Shown here in pieces: positions 54,639 to 64,000 of a stretch of 64,000 nt of DNA. Position 1 is the stretch's first letter. Each line of letters begins with the position of its first letter. Where the stretch lies: assembly GCA_022828125.1 (NCBI GenBank), contig JAJEJD010000015.1, forward strand, positions 62,001 through 126,000, in the 5' to 3' direction. The notes under the pieces were generated by a model. The model saw only the letters and a list, made by a program, of their open reading frames with translations, had not been told where the DNA came from and did no database searches. Both the position numbers and the translations under genes were made by a program. Source of the stretch: a bacterium (GTDB lineage: Bacteria > UBA8248).

Positions 54639-56550
54639 GCGCCGCCAGATCGGCAGAATCAGCCTTGCCTTCCATCAGATCGCGAGCCGCCTGGGTAATA
54701 TCGCCTGGCGTAAGTCCACAGTCGTCACGCTGGAGTTGAGGCGCTCCGTGCTCGATGAAACGATCGGGAATACCCAAAACCGTGGCGGAAACGTCCCGGA
54801 TGCCATGCGCCGCCAAAAGCTCCAGAACGCCGGCGCCCATTCCACCGATGCGCGTTCCCTCCTCGATCGTGACGACGCGCTTGCAGCGCCTCGCGAGTTC
54901 CAAGACTTTCTCTTCATCCATCGGCTTCACAAAGCGGAGATTCAAGACCGACGCCTCTATTCCGAGTTCCGCCAATTGCCCGGCGGACTCCATGGAAAGG
55001 CCTACCATAGGACCCAGGGCGATGAGAGCGACGTCATCGCCGTCGCGAAGCGATTCCGCCTCTCCGATGGGAATCGTCTCGATATCTTCATCCATCGACA
55101 CCCCCTCGCCGGAGCCGCGCGCGAAGCGAACTGCCGCCGGGCCGGGATGTTCAATCGCGGTCAAGACCATTTTCTGAAGCTCATTTTCGTCTTTGGGCGA
55201 CATGATGGCCATGTTCGGCAGACACCGGAGATAAGCCAGGTCATAGGCCCCCTGGTGGGTAGGCCCGTCATCGCCCACGAGACCGGCCCGGTCCAGCGCA
55301 AAGGTAACGGGCACGTTCGTGAGGCAAACGTCGTGGATTATCTGATCATAAGCCCGCTGCAAAAACGTGCTGTAAATCGCGGCGACTGGCTTCATTCCTT
55401 CGAGCGCAAGGCCTGCGGCGAAAGTTACCGCATGTTGTTCACACATCCCTACGTCAAAGCAGCGCTCCGGCAACACTTTCTGGTAGTTGACGAGCGCCGT
55501 GCCTTCCAGCATGGCCGCCGAGATGGCGACAATCTTTTCATCCTTTTGACTGAGCTCGATCATGGTATCGGTAAAAACTTTGGAGTAGCCGGGAGGGCCG
55601 GGTGCTTTCTTGTGGAATTCACCGGATTCGGGATCGAATTTCGTCACGCCGTGATAGGTGATGGGTTCCGCCTCACTGTAAGGATACCCATAGCCTTTTC
55701 GGGTTACGACGTGCACCAGATTGGGCCCATCCAGATTTTTTACGTTCCTCAGAGTGGGAATCAGCAAATCGAGCCTGTGTCCATCCACCGGACCGATGTA
55801 CCGGAAACCCAGTTCCTCGAACAAAATTCCCGGCACGATGATATTTTTCAGAGACTCCTCCACCCTGTCCATCAGCGTGACGGCATGACTGCCCACCACG
55901 GGAAGGTGGCTGATTATTTTCTGGACTTCCGTACGCACCTTGCGGGCCCGGTTCGACCATTCACCCGTCATGATTCGCGCCAGATACGAGCACATGGCGC
56001 CTACGTTATGCGAAATTCCCATTTTATTGTCATTGAGAATAACGGTGAGGTTCCGCTTCGAATCCCCGGCGTTGTTGAGCCCTTCCATCGCCATGCCGGC
56101 GGTCAGGCTGCCGTCTCCGATGATGGCGACGACCTGAAAATCCTCACCCGAGAGGTCTCGCGCCGTGGCCATTCCCAGCGCCGCCGAAATGGACGTGCCT
56201 CCATGCGCGACATTCAGATGGTCGTATTCGCTCTCACGCCTGTCCGGGAAACCGGCGATTCCCTCCCACTGCCTCAGCGTATGGAACCGATCCCGGCGTC
56301 CGGTAAGGATCTTGTGCGTGTAGGCCTGATGGCCGACATCCCAGATCAACTTGTCTTTCGGCGTATCATAGAGATAGTGAAGCGCTACGATGAGTTCCGC
56401 AGCTCCCAATGATGCGCCGAGATGCCCGCCCGTATTGGAGGTTACCTGAATGACCATGTCGCGGAGTTCATCCACGACTTGGGGTAACTCCTCTTCCGGT
56501 AGTTGTCTCAAATCCGCCGGGCTATCTATGCGCTCTAGCAATTCGCCCAT
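54616..56550 (-). CDS. dxs: 1-deoxy-D-xylulose-5-phosphate synthase
   Basis: 644 residues from the ATG at 56550, GGGAG five bases upstream. Thiamine-diphosphate transketolase fold. The N-terminal domain has [30 protein letters not shown] (as [18 protein letters not shown]) and the metal motif [19 protein letters not shown]. The central part has the catalytic Glu region in [17 protein letters not shown], and the C-terminal part has [17 protein letters not shown]. It makes DXP, the first MEP-pathway intermediate for isoprenoids and also a thiamine precursor. It is followed by tlyA with overlap. Confidence 0.97.
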   Translation of the reverse strand: [644 protein letters not shown]

Positions 56551-56664
56551 ATCATCTCCCCCACGGGATTTCGTCTGAAACCAAACCACGCTTCACAATG
56601 AAAATGTCATTCGCTCCCAAATTCCGCTTTGTTCAAAGTCTAACCCGACAATGATAGTCAAACG

Positions 56665-57579
56665 TCAAAACCGACGCAAGATAATAAAATGCGCCAAAGA
56701 TTCCAATTCTGGCGCTTTATTCGGGAAAATTTCGAGCGCTCCCAATGCCTCCTCGCAAGTGGAGCGCGCGAGTTCTTTCGATTTTTCCATACCGTACAAG
56801 GCGGGATAGGTGGCCTTGTTCAATCCCTCATCCGAGCCTATGGGTTTTCCCATGAGGGCCTCATCGCCTTCCACGTCCAAAATGTCGTCCACGATTTGAA
56901 ACGCCAGTCCTATCTTTTCGCCATAGACACGCAGCGCTTCCAATTGCGCTTCATCACCCCCGCCGAGGAGACCTCCCAGGCAAACGGAAACCCTCAATAG
57001 CGCGCCCGTCTTTCTTCTGTGGATTTCCTCCAAATGCGCCATGTCGCTCACAAGGCCATTGGCCCGGATGTCCAAAAGCTGTCCCCCCACCATACCCGTC
57101 GCGCCTGCCGCATCGGCGACCATGCGAATCGCTTTCACATGACGCCCAGGCGAAACCTTCGCACCCATTTGTTCATTCGCCATCAATTCGAAGGCCAGGG
57201 CCTGCAACCCGTCACCCGCGAGAATCGCCGCCGCCTCCCCATAAACCATGTGGCTCGTAGGCATCCCGCGCCTTAAGTCGTCATCGTCCATGGCGGGCAA
57301 ATCATCATGGATCAATGAATAAGAATGAATGCACTCGAGGGCGCATGCGGCAGGCAGGATACATTCAGGGTCGCCGCCTACGGCTTCACATCCGGCCAAA
57401 CAAAGCACGGGGCGCAGGCGCTTCCCGCCGGCGAAAAGGCTGTAGCGCATGATCTCGAAGATTTCGGGAGGTTCCGAGGATTCCGGTACGAGGCGGTCGA
57501 GTTCTTCTTCCACGCGTTTCGCCCAGCCGCTCAGGTAAGCCGCCGCGTCGATGCCGCCGTGGAGTTCAGTCTCACTCAT
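56665..57579 (-). CDS. ispA: Polyprenyl (farnesyl) diphosphate synthase
   Basis: 304 residues from the ATG at 57579, inside the end of xseB. First Asp-rich motif DDLPAMDDDDLRRG and second DDILDVEGDE; GGKRLRPVL is the N-terminal diphosphate-binding segment. It condenses DMAPP/GPP with IPP to make FPP. The extra residues between the aspartates of the first motif (DDLPAMDDDD) are typical of the bacterial IspA type. It is encoded with dxs, so isoprenoid precursor and chain synthesis are linked here. Confidence 0.95.
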   Translation of the reverse strand: MSETELHGGIDAAAYLSGWAKRVEEELDRLVPESSEPPEIFEIMRYSLFAGGKRLRPVLCLAGCEAVGGDPECILPAACALECIHSYSLIHDDLPAMDDDDLRRGMPTSHMVYGEAAAILAGDGLQALAFELMANEQMGAKVSPGRHVKAIRMVADAAGATGMVGGQLLDIRANGLVSDMAHLEEIHRRKTGALLRVSVCLGGLLGGGDEAQLEALRVYGEKIGLAFQIVDDILDVEGDEALMGKPIGSDEGLNKATYPALYGMEKSKELARSTCEEALGALEIFPNKAPELESLAHFIILRRF

Positions 57580-57841
57580 CACCGTCACCATCTTCGAATG
57601 GTTGCAACGAAAATGTCTCTTCCGATTCCCCCACGAGTTCTTCCACCTTCTTTTGCGCCGCGTTCAACTGCTCCCGGCTATAGCGGAAGAGCTTCACACC
57701 CTCCTCATACAGCAAAACCGCCTTTTCCAGGGAAGGCTCGCCCTCTTCGAGTTCTTCCACGATGGCTTCCAAACGCTCCAGCGCAGCCTCGAAACTTTTT
57801 GGTTCCGCATCGGGATTCGCAGATTCATCCACAGTACTCAT
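57572..57841 (-). CDS. xseB: Exodeoxyribonuclease VII small subunit
   Basis: 89 residues from the ATG at 57841, which overlaps the xseA stop (ATGA). The two-helix protein has the family core SFEAALERLEAIVEELEEGEPSLEKA and LYEEGVKLFRYSREQLNAAQKKVE. With XseA it forms the single-strand-specific exonuclease VII. Its 3' end overlaps the ispA start by 8 bp. Confidence 0.94.
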   Translation of the reverse strand: MSTVDESANPDAEPKSFEAALERLEAIVEELEEGEPSLEKAVLLYEEGVKLFRYSREQLNAAQKKVEELVGESEETFSLQPFEDGDGDE

Positions 57842-59238
57842 GGGCCCTCTCCCTCGGGAAAGACTTCTTCTACCCGGCACGTCAAGCCGCCTTGCGATAA
57901 ACGAAGCCGCACGGATTCACCTGCCCTCACATCTTCGGCCTTTTTCACCAATGCGCCGGCGGGCTCCTTGTAGGCCAGGCTATACCCCCGCGCCAAAACG
58001 GCCAGCGGCGATACCAACTCAAGGCGCCCGGCGGCGGTTTCGAGCGCGTCCGCCCTGTTCTGCAGAAACGACCCGTTCGCTATACGCAAGCGTTTCAGAT
58101 TATCGTCAAGTTTCGATACGGATACAAGAATTTTCTTTTGGGGCGAGAGGACGCGCAGTCTCGGAACTATCCCGGTCAAATGCGTCCATCTTGTTTGCTG
58201 TCGATACTTTGCTTCTCTGCTCATGCGCTCATAGAGCGCATCCAGCCGCTGCGCCGATGATTCGAAAGGAGCCTCCGGCCTTCTGAAAGCAGGTTCTCCG
58301 CGCAAACGGGAAAACCCGGCCTCAAGCAAGGCAATGCGGGTTTCCACTGCCCGGCGTGCATCATGGACCAAGCCTGTAATGTCCCGGGCGACACCATGCC
58401 AGCCCCTGGCTACTTGCTCCGCCGCCGCCGTAGGCGTGAGCGCCGATCCATCGGCGGCCAAGTCACTGAGCGAGGTATCGACCTCATGCCCTACCGCCGA
58501 AATGAGAGGCGTTCCGCATCCGGCGATCGCCCGAACCACCTCCTCTTCGTTGAACGCCCACAGATCCTCCCGGCTCCCTCCGCCGCGACCTGTGATGATG
58601 AGGTCCACAGAACGCCCCATGTCTGCGAGGCTCTTGTCCGCCCTTTGAATCGCCGCAGCGATGGATGATGCAGCGCCCTCGCCCTGAACCCGGGTGTGAA
58701 GGACCACGATTTCGACAATCGGGGCGCGCTCCTTGAAAACCCGCAGCATGTCCCGGAGGGCGGCGCCTTCCCGGCTCGTCACCAACCCTACGCGGTGGGG
58801 GCGGTCGGGAATCTCCTTTTTCCGCGCGGGATCGAACAAACCTTCTTTTTCCAGTCGTTCGTGCAACTGGCGAAAAGCGACCTCCAGCGCGCCTTCTCCT
58901 AAGGGCTCCATGGACAGCGCCGATACCTGGAAGCGTCCGTCTTTCTCATAAAGCGTCACCCGGCACCGGAGCATCACGCGCATGCCCACTTCGGGCTCGA
59001 AGCGCAGAAAACGCCTTCGGCCCGAGAACATCACCGCGCTCACCTTGGATGCGGCGTCTTTCAGGTCAAAATAGGAATGCCCCGACGGATAGGTGCGCCA
59101 GGAGGAGATTTCCCCCTCGACCAAAACCTCGCCGAATTCATCTTCCAGCAATTCTTTAACGCGCGCGTTGAGTTGTGAGACGGTGAGCACCGCAGGTGTT
59201 GCGCGAGGCGTATTGTCACCCAAAAGGTCTACATTCAT
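57838..59238 (-). CDS. xseA: Exodeoxyribonuclease VII large subunit
   Basis: 466 residues. N-terminal OB fold (VSQLNARVKELLEDEFGEVLVEGEIS, then SGHSYFDLKDA), then the catalytic domain with IPDRPHRVGLVTSREGAALRDML, LIITGRGGGSREDLWAFNEEEVVRAI and the metal-binding AVGHEVDTSLSDLAAD. A coiled-coil region follows, and the C-terminal SPLAVLARGYSLAY. It cuts single-stranded DNA from both ends in repair. It lies between folD and xseB with a 4-bp overlap to xseB. Confidence 0.96.
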   Translation of the reverse strand: MNVDLLGDNTPRATPAVLTVSQLNARVKELLEDEFGEVLVEGEISSWRTYPSGHSYFDLKDAASKVSAVMFSGRRRFLRFEPEVGMRVMLRCRVTLYEKDGRFQVSALSMEPLGEGALEVAFRQLHERLEKEGLFDPARKKEIPDRPHRVGLVTSREGAALRDMLRVFKERAPIVEIVVLHTRVQGEGAASSIAAAIQRADKSLADMGRSVDLIITGRGGGSREDLWAFNEEEVVRAIAGCGTPLISAVGHEVDTSLSDLAADGSALTPTAAAEQVARGWHGVARDITGLVHDARRAVETRIALLEAGFSRLRGEPAFRRPEAPFESSAQRLDALYERMSREAKYRQQTRWTHLTGIVPRLRVLSPQKKILVSVSKLDDNLKRLRIANGSFLQNRADALETAAGRLELVSPLAVLARGYSLAYKEPAGALVKKAEDVRAGESVRLRLSQGGLTCRVEEVFPEGEGP

Positions 59239-59251
59239 CCGAAAGCCTTTA

Positions 59252-60124
59252 TCAGCTCGATGCCCCCGCTTCCTGCGACTTGAGAGAATACGCTTGGGTC
59301 GTGTTCATCATCAGCATGGCGACCGTCATGGGCCCCACGCCGCCCGGCACCGGCGTAATGGCGGAAACCTTTTCGAGCAACGGTTCGAAATCACAATCCC
59401 CGACCAATTCCCCGTCCACCCGGTTGATGCCGACGTCGACCACCACCGCGCCTTCGCGTACCATATCCGCCGTCAGGAATTTCGGCCGCCCCATGGCGGC
59501 CACGACGATGTCCGCTTCTCTGGTAATTGCGGGAATATCGCGCGTCCGGGAGTGGCACACCGTAATCGTCGCGTTCTCATGCATCATCAGAATGGCCAGG
59601 GGAAGCCCCACGATCTTGCTGCGCCCGATGATGGCGGTTTTCTTCCCTTCCAGGCCGATATCGTAGAACTTCAGAATCTCGAGCACGCCTGCGGGCGTGC
59701 AGGGCTTGAGCGTACCCTGCTTGAGCGCCAGCTTTCCGAAATTTTCCGGGTGAAAGACATCGGCGTCTTTTTGGGGGGATACCCTGCGCAGCACCTCTTC
59801 TTCGTTCAAGCCTCCTGGAAGCGGCAACTGCACCAGCATCCCGTCCACTTTCTCATCGCGGTTCAAGTCTTCGATGAGCGAGACGATATCCTGCTGGCTC
59901 GTATCCTCGGGCAAATGGTGATCGAAAGTCGTAATGCCGAGTTTCTTGGCGGAACGACCTTTGATGCGGACATACACCTGAGAGGCCGGGTCCTCGCCCA
60001 CGAGAACCACGGCGAGCCCCGGAGGCCTGCCCATCCGGGGAAGGAGGGCGTCGATGGAGGCTTTCAATTCCTCCATCACCTTATCCGCCACGGGTTTACC
60101 TTCGAGAAGCAGGGCTTGTGCCAT
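59252..60124 (-). CDS. folD: Bifunctional methylenetetrahydrofolate dehydrogenase/cyclohydrolase
   Basis: 290 residues from the ATG at 60124, with AAGG six bases upstream; the ATG two codons earlier touches that site. The catalytic Tyr/Lys are in ASQVYVRIKGRSAKKLGI, followed by DGMLVQLPLPGG. The NADP site GRSKIVGLPLAILMMHENATIT and ITPVPGGVGPMTVAML are family signatures. It oxidises 5,10-methylene-THF and hydrolyses the methenyl form, supplying one-carbon units. It leads the folD-xseA-xseB-ispA-dxs-tlyA series. Confidence 0.96.
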   Translation of the reverse strand: MAQALLLEGKPVADKVMEELKASIDALLPRMGRPPGLAVVLVGEDPASQVYVRIKGRSAKKLGITTFDHHLPEDTSQQDIVSLIEDLNRDEKVDGMLVQLPLPGGLNEEEVLRRVSPQKDADVFHPENFGKLALKQGTLKPCTPAGVLEILKFYDIGLEGKKTAIIGRSKIVGLPLAILMMHENATITVCHSRTRDIPAITREADIVVAAMGRPKFLTADMVREGAVVVDVGINRVDGELVGDCDFEPLLEKVSAITPVPGGVGPMTVAMLMMNTTQAYSLKSQEAGASS

Positions 60125-60177
60125 GTTCATCCTTCATCATCGGGCGCGCCGGCGGCGGACTTTATTCCATTCGGCGA

Positions 60178-61149
60178 CTATACCAGAATCTTTCCGTCCT
60201 GGATGATCATCTGCTCATCCGCCCACACGGTGGGATTGTCGAAAATCATGTCGATGTGGAGCGGGGCTTCGACCACGCCCCCGATGCTGCCGCTGTCGCC
60301 CACCGCCATGTGGCACGTGCCCCACGTCTTTTTCGCCTCGCGCATCGTCTCCCGGGGGCGGCATGCCGGATTCGTGCCGATGGCGAATTCCGCCACGTTC
60401 TTCGCCAGGTCCCCGTTCTCATCCAGCAGTTTCCAGAACCTGTCCGCGGCGGCGCTTCCGGTGATGGACGCCACCTTGCCGTCCTTGATCTCGAGACGCA
60501 TGGGCTCCGTGACGAAGCCCAAATCCTTTCGCTCGATGGAGAAAGGATTCACCATCACGCCGTTCGACGTGCCCTCCAGGGGGCTCATGGCCGCTTCTCC
60601 ATCGGGACACGCCGCAAATTCCCCGGATTTCCTCGCCACGCCGATGAGCGGGAAGCAGGTCCTTCCCTCCAGTGAAAATTCCATGTCGCACCCGTCCGGC
60701 GTCGTGAACCGGCCCGTTTTGGCTTCGGTGTAAATGTCGGAAATCGTCCGGGTGACCCGGGCGACCTCGTCGTAATCGGCCAGGGCGCCGCCCGCGACCA
60801 TCATGTCCTCGCGCCACCCCCACATGTCCAGGACGCGCGCGCCCTGCCTGAGCGCGTTCCTCGCCGTCTCGGTATGAATGGTGGCGAAGCTGGTCTGGAG
60901 TATCACCACATCCGATGCCGCCATCGCCGCCCCCACGTGCGGCAGCGGGTCGATTCCCCCGTTCATATGGGGGGGCATGTGCATGACGGACAGTTTGGCG
61001 CCCGCGCCGCTCAAGGCATGCGCCAGCGCTTCGGTGACCGAAGCGGGGCGATCCGAATCCGTCACGAGAAGCACCAATTCGCCCTCTTTCACGTCAAGAA
61101 CCTGCTCTACGATTCGTCTGGCGGTAGGCGCCATGTTGAATTTCACCAT
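60178..61149 (-). CDS. M29-like leucyl aminopeptidase family protein
   Basis: 323 residues. N-terminal alpha/beta domain (IVEQVLDVKEGELVLLVTDSDRP), DVVILQTSFATIHTETARNALRQGARVLDMWG, and a C-terminal part with EFAIGTNPACRP, CHMAVGDSG and PLHIDMIFDNPTVWAD. The Glu and His residues in these segments match the metal-site region of the M29 aminopeptidase / 2,5-dihydroxypyridine dioxygenase-type family. Members act as metal peptidases or as ring-cleaving dioxygenases (NicX). Which activity is present cannot be told. Confidence 0.75.
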   Translation of the reverse strand: MVKFNMAPTARRIVEQVLDVKEGELVLLVTDSDRPASVTEALAHALSGAGAKLSVMHMPPHMNGGIDPLPHVGAAMAASDVVILQTSFATIHTETARNALRQGARVLDMWGWREDMMVAGGALADYDEVARVTRTISDIYTEAKTGRFTTPDGCDMEFSLEGRTCFPLIGVARKSGEFAACPDGEAAMSPLEGTSNGVMVNPFSIERKDLGFVTEPMRLEIKDGKVASITGSAAADRFWKLLDENGDLAKNVAEFAIGTNPACRPRETMREAKKTWGTCHMAVGDSGSIGGVVEAPLHIDMIFDNPTVWADEQMIIQDGKILV

Positions 61150-61245
61150 TTCATCACCCCTGCATTCTGGAAACTAAAATTGACGATGCCTCGATTCGAA
61201 ATGAACCAGTTGCCGGCGGAACAGCTTGTTGAATCACCGCATTAC

Positions 61246-61750
61246 GGGGTTGTTGAAAGACCCCTCCTCGCTCGGGGCAGGCTCCGTCGTTCCCCGACAC
61301 CCTTCACCCTGAGTAGCGGCCCTTCGACTTCGCTCGGGACAAACTCCGCCCCCCACCTTCCTCACCCTGAGTAGCGGCGAAGCCGCGTATCGAAGGGCGG
61401 CACTGAACGTATTGAATGTCAATCGCGCCCATTGCGAAAGCGATTGCTCCGCATGCCGGGAGGCGCCTCCCATCCTTCGATACGGCGCTTGCGCGCCTAC
61501 TCAGGATGAGGTTTTATGGCTACCTGCGCGGCAGGAAGGAGTACCGCCGCGTAACCTCCGATACCGCTCGCTTCCGCCCTGACCCCCGCGGCCGCTCGTT
61601 ACGGGGCGTCGCTTTCACCCCCCTCGCAGGGAGCTTTTCTAAAAAGCACCCCCCCCTCATCCCGGTAAGGGCGCATCGCCTTTTCATACCCCCCTGACAA
61701 GGGGGGGTAGGGGGGGTTGCTCTTTTGATAAAGACTTTTTCAACAACCCC
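61246..61750. mobile_element. MITE-like palindromic element, copy D, with nested repeats
   Basis: Outer ends GGGGTTGTTGAAAG and CTTTTTCAACAACCCC, followed by ATTAT on the right (ATTAC on the left), a possible target-site duplication. The left part is 220 bp longer than in copies A and B because it holds three units of the dispersed CCTGAGTAGCGGCGAAGCCGC-type family (about 61308, 61362 and inverted near 61470-61505). The core palindrome at 61650-61721 has lost most of its left arm. No gene is visible in 61150-61850. Confidence 0.7.
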
Positions 61751-61850
61751 ATTATAGGGGGCTGAGAAACATGGTCGCAAGGGCGAGGCTTCATATGAGA
61801 AAATCAGTCGGAACTCTTTGATTCCCTGAATCGAATAGGCGAGCACAGGT

Positions 61851-62267
61851 ATGAATCCCCCCAGAAATCCTTATCTTACGGTGGACGTCATCATCGAGAT
61901 CGAGGATGAGAACGGCGAGCAAGGGGTCGTGATGATTGAGCGGAAAAATCCGCCCTACGGCTGGGCGCTGCCGGGCGGATTCGTGGACTACGGGGAATCG
62001 CTCGAGGCGGCGGCCGTTCGGGAAACCGAAGAGGAGACCTCTTTGGAGGTGGAACTGATCCGCCAGTTTCATGCCTACAGCGACCCCGGGCGCGATGAGA
62101 GGCAGCACAACGTCACGGTCGTTTTCATCGCAAGGGTTCTTGGCGGCGCGCTCGAAGCGCGAGACGATGCGAGACGCGCAGGCGTTTTTAGCGAAAACTC
62201 CCTGCCCCCTGAAATCGCATTTGATCACGCGGACATTCTAAGCGATTATTTTTCAAAGAAGTATTAG
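61851..62267 (+). CDS. NUDIX hydrolase
   Basis: 138 residues. Nudix box [27 protein letters not shown], split as [13 protein letters not shown] and [13 protein letters not shown]; the Gly near the end of the box is replaced by Thr (EETSL), which is tolerated in many members. The start [11 protein letters not shown] and [11 protein letters not shown] fit the ADP-ribose or nucleotide-sugar type. It hydrolyses a nucleoside diphosphate linked to another moiety. There is no operon partner; a MITE-like element is upstream. Confidence 0.88.
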   Translation: MNPPRNPYLTVDVIIEIEDENGEQGVVMIERKNPPYGWALPGGFVDYGESLEAAAVRETEEETSLEVELIRQFHAYSDPGRDERQHNVTVVFIARVLGGALEARDDARRAGVFSENSLPPEIAFDHADILSDYFSKKY

Positions 62268-62380
62268 CGTGACCCGCTTGGGCGAAAGGCGTATCGAAAC
62301 ACACTGTGCTATCATGGACGAATAACGCGGGGGAACACGCCAGTTTCCCCGATTTTTCTTTGACTTAAGGTTTACAAGCC

Positions 62381-63088
62381 ATGAGTGGACTCCTCGGAAG
62401 TTTCGGGCGCGGATTCGAGTCGATGCGAAAGGACATCGCCGCCGTCATGGAGCGCGACCCCGCCTGCAGGTCGAAACTGGAGGTGATCCTCTGCTATCCG
62501 GGATTCCACGCCGTCTGCCTGCACCGGATGGCCCACTACTTCTGGAAGCGGGGATTCCTCCTCCTCGCGCGCTGGCTGAGCCACTGGAACCGGTTCATCA
62601 CGGGCATCGAAATTCACCCCGGCGCCCGAATCGGCGAAGGGCTTTTCATCGACCACGGGATGGGCGTCGTGATCGGTGAAACGACGCATATCGGGAAAAA
62701 CTGCACCATCTACCAGGGGGTGACGCTCGGCGGCGTGAGCCTCAAGAAAGAAAAAAGGCATCCCTCTCTGGAGGACAACGTCGTCGTCGGCGTCGGCGCC
62801 CGGGTTCTTGGTCCGCACGTCATCGGCGCAGGCAGCCGCATCGGCGCCAGTTCGGTCGTCATCTCGGACGTGCCGCCCGGCTGCACGGTCGTCGGCGTGC
62901 CCGCGCGCATCGTCTACCGGGAGGGACAAGGCAAAACGGACGACCTGCTCCCCGTTTCTTTCGAGCACCACGAGTTGCCCGACCCGGTGGAGGCGGCCAT
63001 TCAGGCTTTGAACCAGCGCATCGCGGCCCTCGAGCGAGAACTGGCCCAGGCGCGGGAGCCGACACGGGAAAAACAAGAGACTCCATGA
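62381..63088 (+). CDS. cysE: Serine O-acetyltransferase
   Basis: 235 residues. Helical N-terminus ([24 protein letters not shown]), then a left-handed hexapeptide beta-helix with [31 protein letters not shown] and the catalytic His in FIDHGMG. The C-terminal [13 protein letters not shown] and a charged coiled coil ([20 protein letters not shown]) follow. It acetylates serine for cysteine synthesis. The stop overlaps the start of the cysteine desulfurase, so sulfur uptake into cysteine and its release are coupled. Confidence 0.95.
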   Translation: MSGLLGSFGRGFESMRKDIAAVMERDPACRSKLEVILCYPGFHAVCLHRMAHYFWKRGFLLLARWLSHWNRFITGIEIHPGARIGEGLFIDHGMGVVIGETTHIGKNCTIYQGVTLGGVSLKKEKRHPSLEDNVVVGVGARVLGPHVIGAGSRIGASSVVISDVPPGCTVVGVPARIVYREGQGKTDDLLPVSFEHHELPDPVEAAIQALNQRIAALERELAQAREPTREKQETP

Positions 63089-64000
63089 ACACCATATACA
63101 TGGACCACAACGCGACCACCCCGATGCGGCCCGAGGTTCTGGCCGCGATGCAGCCCTATCTCGGCGAGAAATTCGGAAACCCGAACAGCATCCACCGGTA
63201 CGGCCGTGAAACCAGAATCGCGATTGAAAACGCCCGCGATCATGCGGCAGCCCTCATCGGTGCCGTTGACAGCGATGAAATCTTCTTCACCTCCGGCGGG
63301 ACGGAGAGCGACAACTGGGCGCTCCGGGGCGTCATCTCCGCTTCCCACGGAGAAAGCCACATCGTCACCACGGCAATCGAGCACGAGGCCGTGCTCGCGA
63401 CATGCCAGACCCTGGTGGCGGAGGGGGCGAAAGTCACCTACGTGAAGCCGAACCGCAAAGGACGCGTCATAGCCCAAGACGTGGCGGCGGCAATCCGGCC
63501 GGATACCAAAATCGTGTCCGTCATGTGGGGCAACAACGAGGTCGGCACGGTTCAGCCGATCCATGAGATCGGCGCGATTTGCAAGGAACACGGCATCCTG
63601 TTCCACACCGACGCCGTGCAGGCGCTTGGCAAGGTGGAGGTCGACGTGGAGCGCGCCGGCGTGTCTTTGCTTTCCGCCACCGGGCACAAAATCAACGCCG
63701 CCAAGGGCGCGGGGTTCTTGTACGTCAAAAAAGGAACCGAGCTCGACCCCTTCATGACCGGAGGCGGGCAGGAGCAGAAGCTGCGCTCGGGCACGGAGAA
63801 CGTGGCCGGCATCGTGGCGCTGGGAGAGGCCTGCCGCATCGCGAAAGAAGAAGGCCCGCAATCCGCAAAGAACGTCGCCGCCCTCAGGGACCGGCTCGAA
63901 AACGAAATCTGCGAGCACGTTCCCGATGTCTTGATCAACGGCGACACGGCGCACAGGCTTCCCGGCACGTCGAACCTGGGCTTCATCGGCGCGGAAGGGG
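63085..64000 (+). CDS. Cysteine desulfurase (NifS/IscS-type), cut by the right window edge
   Basis: 305 residues visible, starting [17 protein letters not shown]. Class V aminotransferase fold with the PLP lysine K202 in [35 protein letters not shown] and TDAVQALGK. The catalytic Cys loop of the family (about residue 325) is beyond the edge, so activity cannot be confirmed. It removes sulfur from cysteine for Fe-S clusters and thio-cofactors. It might also deliver selenium, which would matter for the selenoprotein at 23764. It overlaps cysE by 4 bp. Confidence 0.93.
   Translation, partial: MNTIYMDHNATTPMRPEVLAAMQPYLGEKFGNPNSIHRYGRETRIAIENARDHAAALIGAVDSDEIFFTSGGTESDNWALRGVISASHGESHIVTTAIEHEAVLATCQTLVAEGAKVTYVKPNRKGRVIAQDVAAAIRPDTKIVSVMWGNNEVGTVQPIHEIGAICKEHGILFHTDAVQALGKVEVDVERAGVSLLSATGHKINAAKGAGFLYVKKGTELDPFMTGGGQEQKLRSGTENVAGIVALGEACRIAKEEGPQSAKNVAALRDRLENEICEHVPDVLINGDTAHRLPGTSNLGFIGAEG

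Noticed and set aside
54475-56412. 645-codon plus-strand frame opposite dxs
   Set aside because: It is the antisense of dxs, with no family motifs and a composition typical of an antisense frame in GC-rich DNA.
59093-60733. 546-codon plus-strand frame opposite folD
   Set aside because: It crosses folD and its neighbours on the other strand, has no ribosome site and shows no domain.

Overview
The window looks like chromosome of an uncultured, GC-rich, diderm, aerobic bacterium. Pointers are lipoproteins with lipoboxes, superoxide dismutase and a peroxiredoxin, aconitase and class II fumarase, a NADPH-type glutamate synthase, an F420-type LLM oxidoreductase and a folD-xseA-xseB-ispA-dxs-tlyA run. 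The phylum cannot be fixed from the sequence alone. A Tectomicrobia-, Nitrospinota- or deltaproteobacteria-like lineage would fit, but that is inference.

Layout. 1-6300 is accessory DNA on the minus strand. It holds a Mu-like prophage remnant (small membrane protein, DUF1508 protein, lysozyme, 3TM holin, gp26-like and gp27/DUF3486-like genes). Downstream of gp27 lies an array of small cargo genes (HicA/HicB-like pair, a small protein with a retropepsin-like protease, a HicB-like gene), separated by duplicated 3' ends of gp27. 6400-10420 carries small lipoproteins, a two-helix membrane protein with a proline-rich partner, a DUF4760 protein and short repeats. 10419-17508 is a LysR regulator divergent from gltBD. 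17648-22435 holds a secreted phosphoesterase, metF, peroxiredoxin, sod, a beta-hydroxyacid dehydrogenase and two tRNAs (Thr-CGT, Lys-TTT).

22594-33324 is a catabolic-looking cluster. It has two carboxymuconolactone-decarboxylase (CMD) family proteins, a tandem EthD-like protein, two pairs of half-size MaoC hydratases, an NDP-forming acyl-CoA synthetase, an SDR, a zinc alcohol dehydrogenase, fumC and an LLM oxidoreductase. The second CMD gene has an in-frame TGA exactly where the second Cys of the CxxC motif belongs, with a SECIS-like hairpin just downstream, so I read it as a selenoprotein. 33464-36054 holds a hypothetical gene, a SelA-fold PLP enzyme that seems to start at AUC, and a REP-associated transposase whose own reading frame contains REP sequences. 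acnA and a thioesterase follow. 39586-43449 is an accessory island with a ParA-like ATPase and coiled-coil membrane proteins.

43665-64000 returns to core genes: rlmN, a HAD phosphatase, a lytic transglycosylase, an endonuclease III homologue, a DMT transporter, an acyl-CoA dehydrogenase, a VOC protein, an Mre11-like nuclease with a ComB-like phosphatase, the tlyA-dxs-ispA-xseB-xseA-folD cluster, an M29-like peptidase, a NUDIX hydrolase and cysE overlapping a cysteine desulfurase that runs off the right end. Four copies of a palindromic, MITE-like element (outer GGGGTTGTTGAAAAAG-type ends) and several REP families are scattered between genes. No rRNA, CRISPR array or complete insertion sequence was seen.
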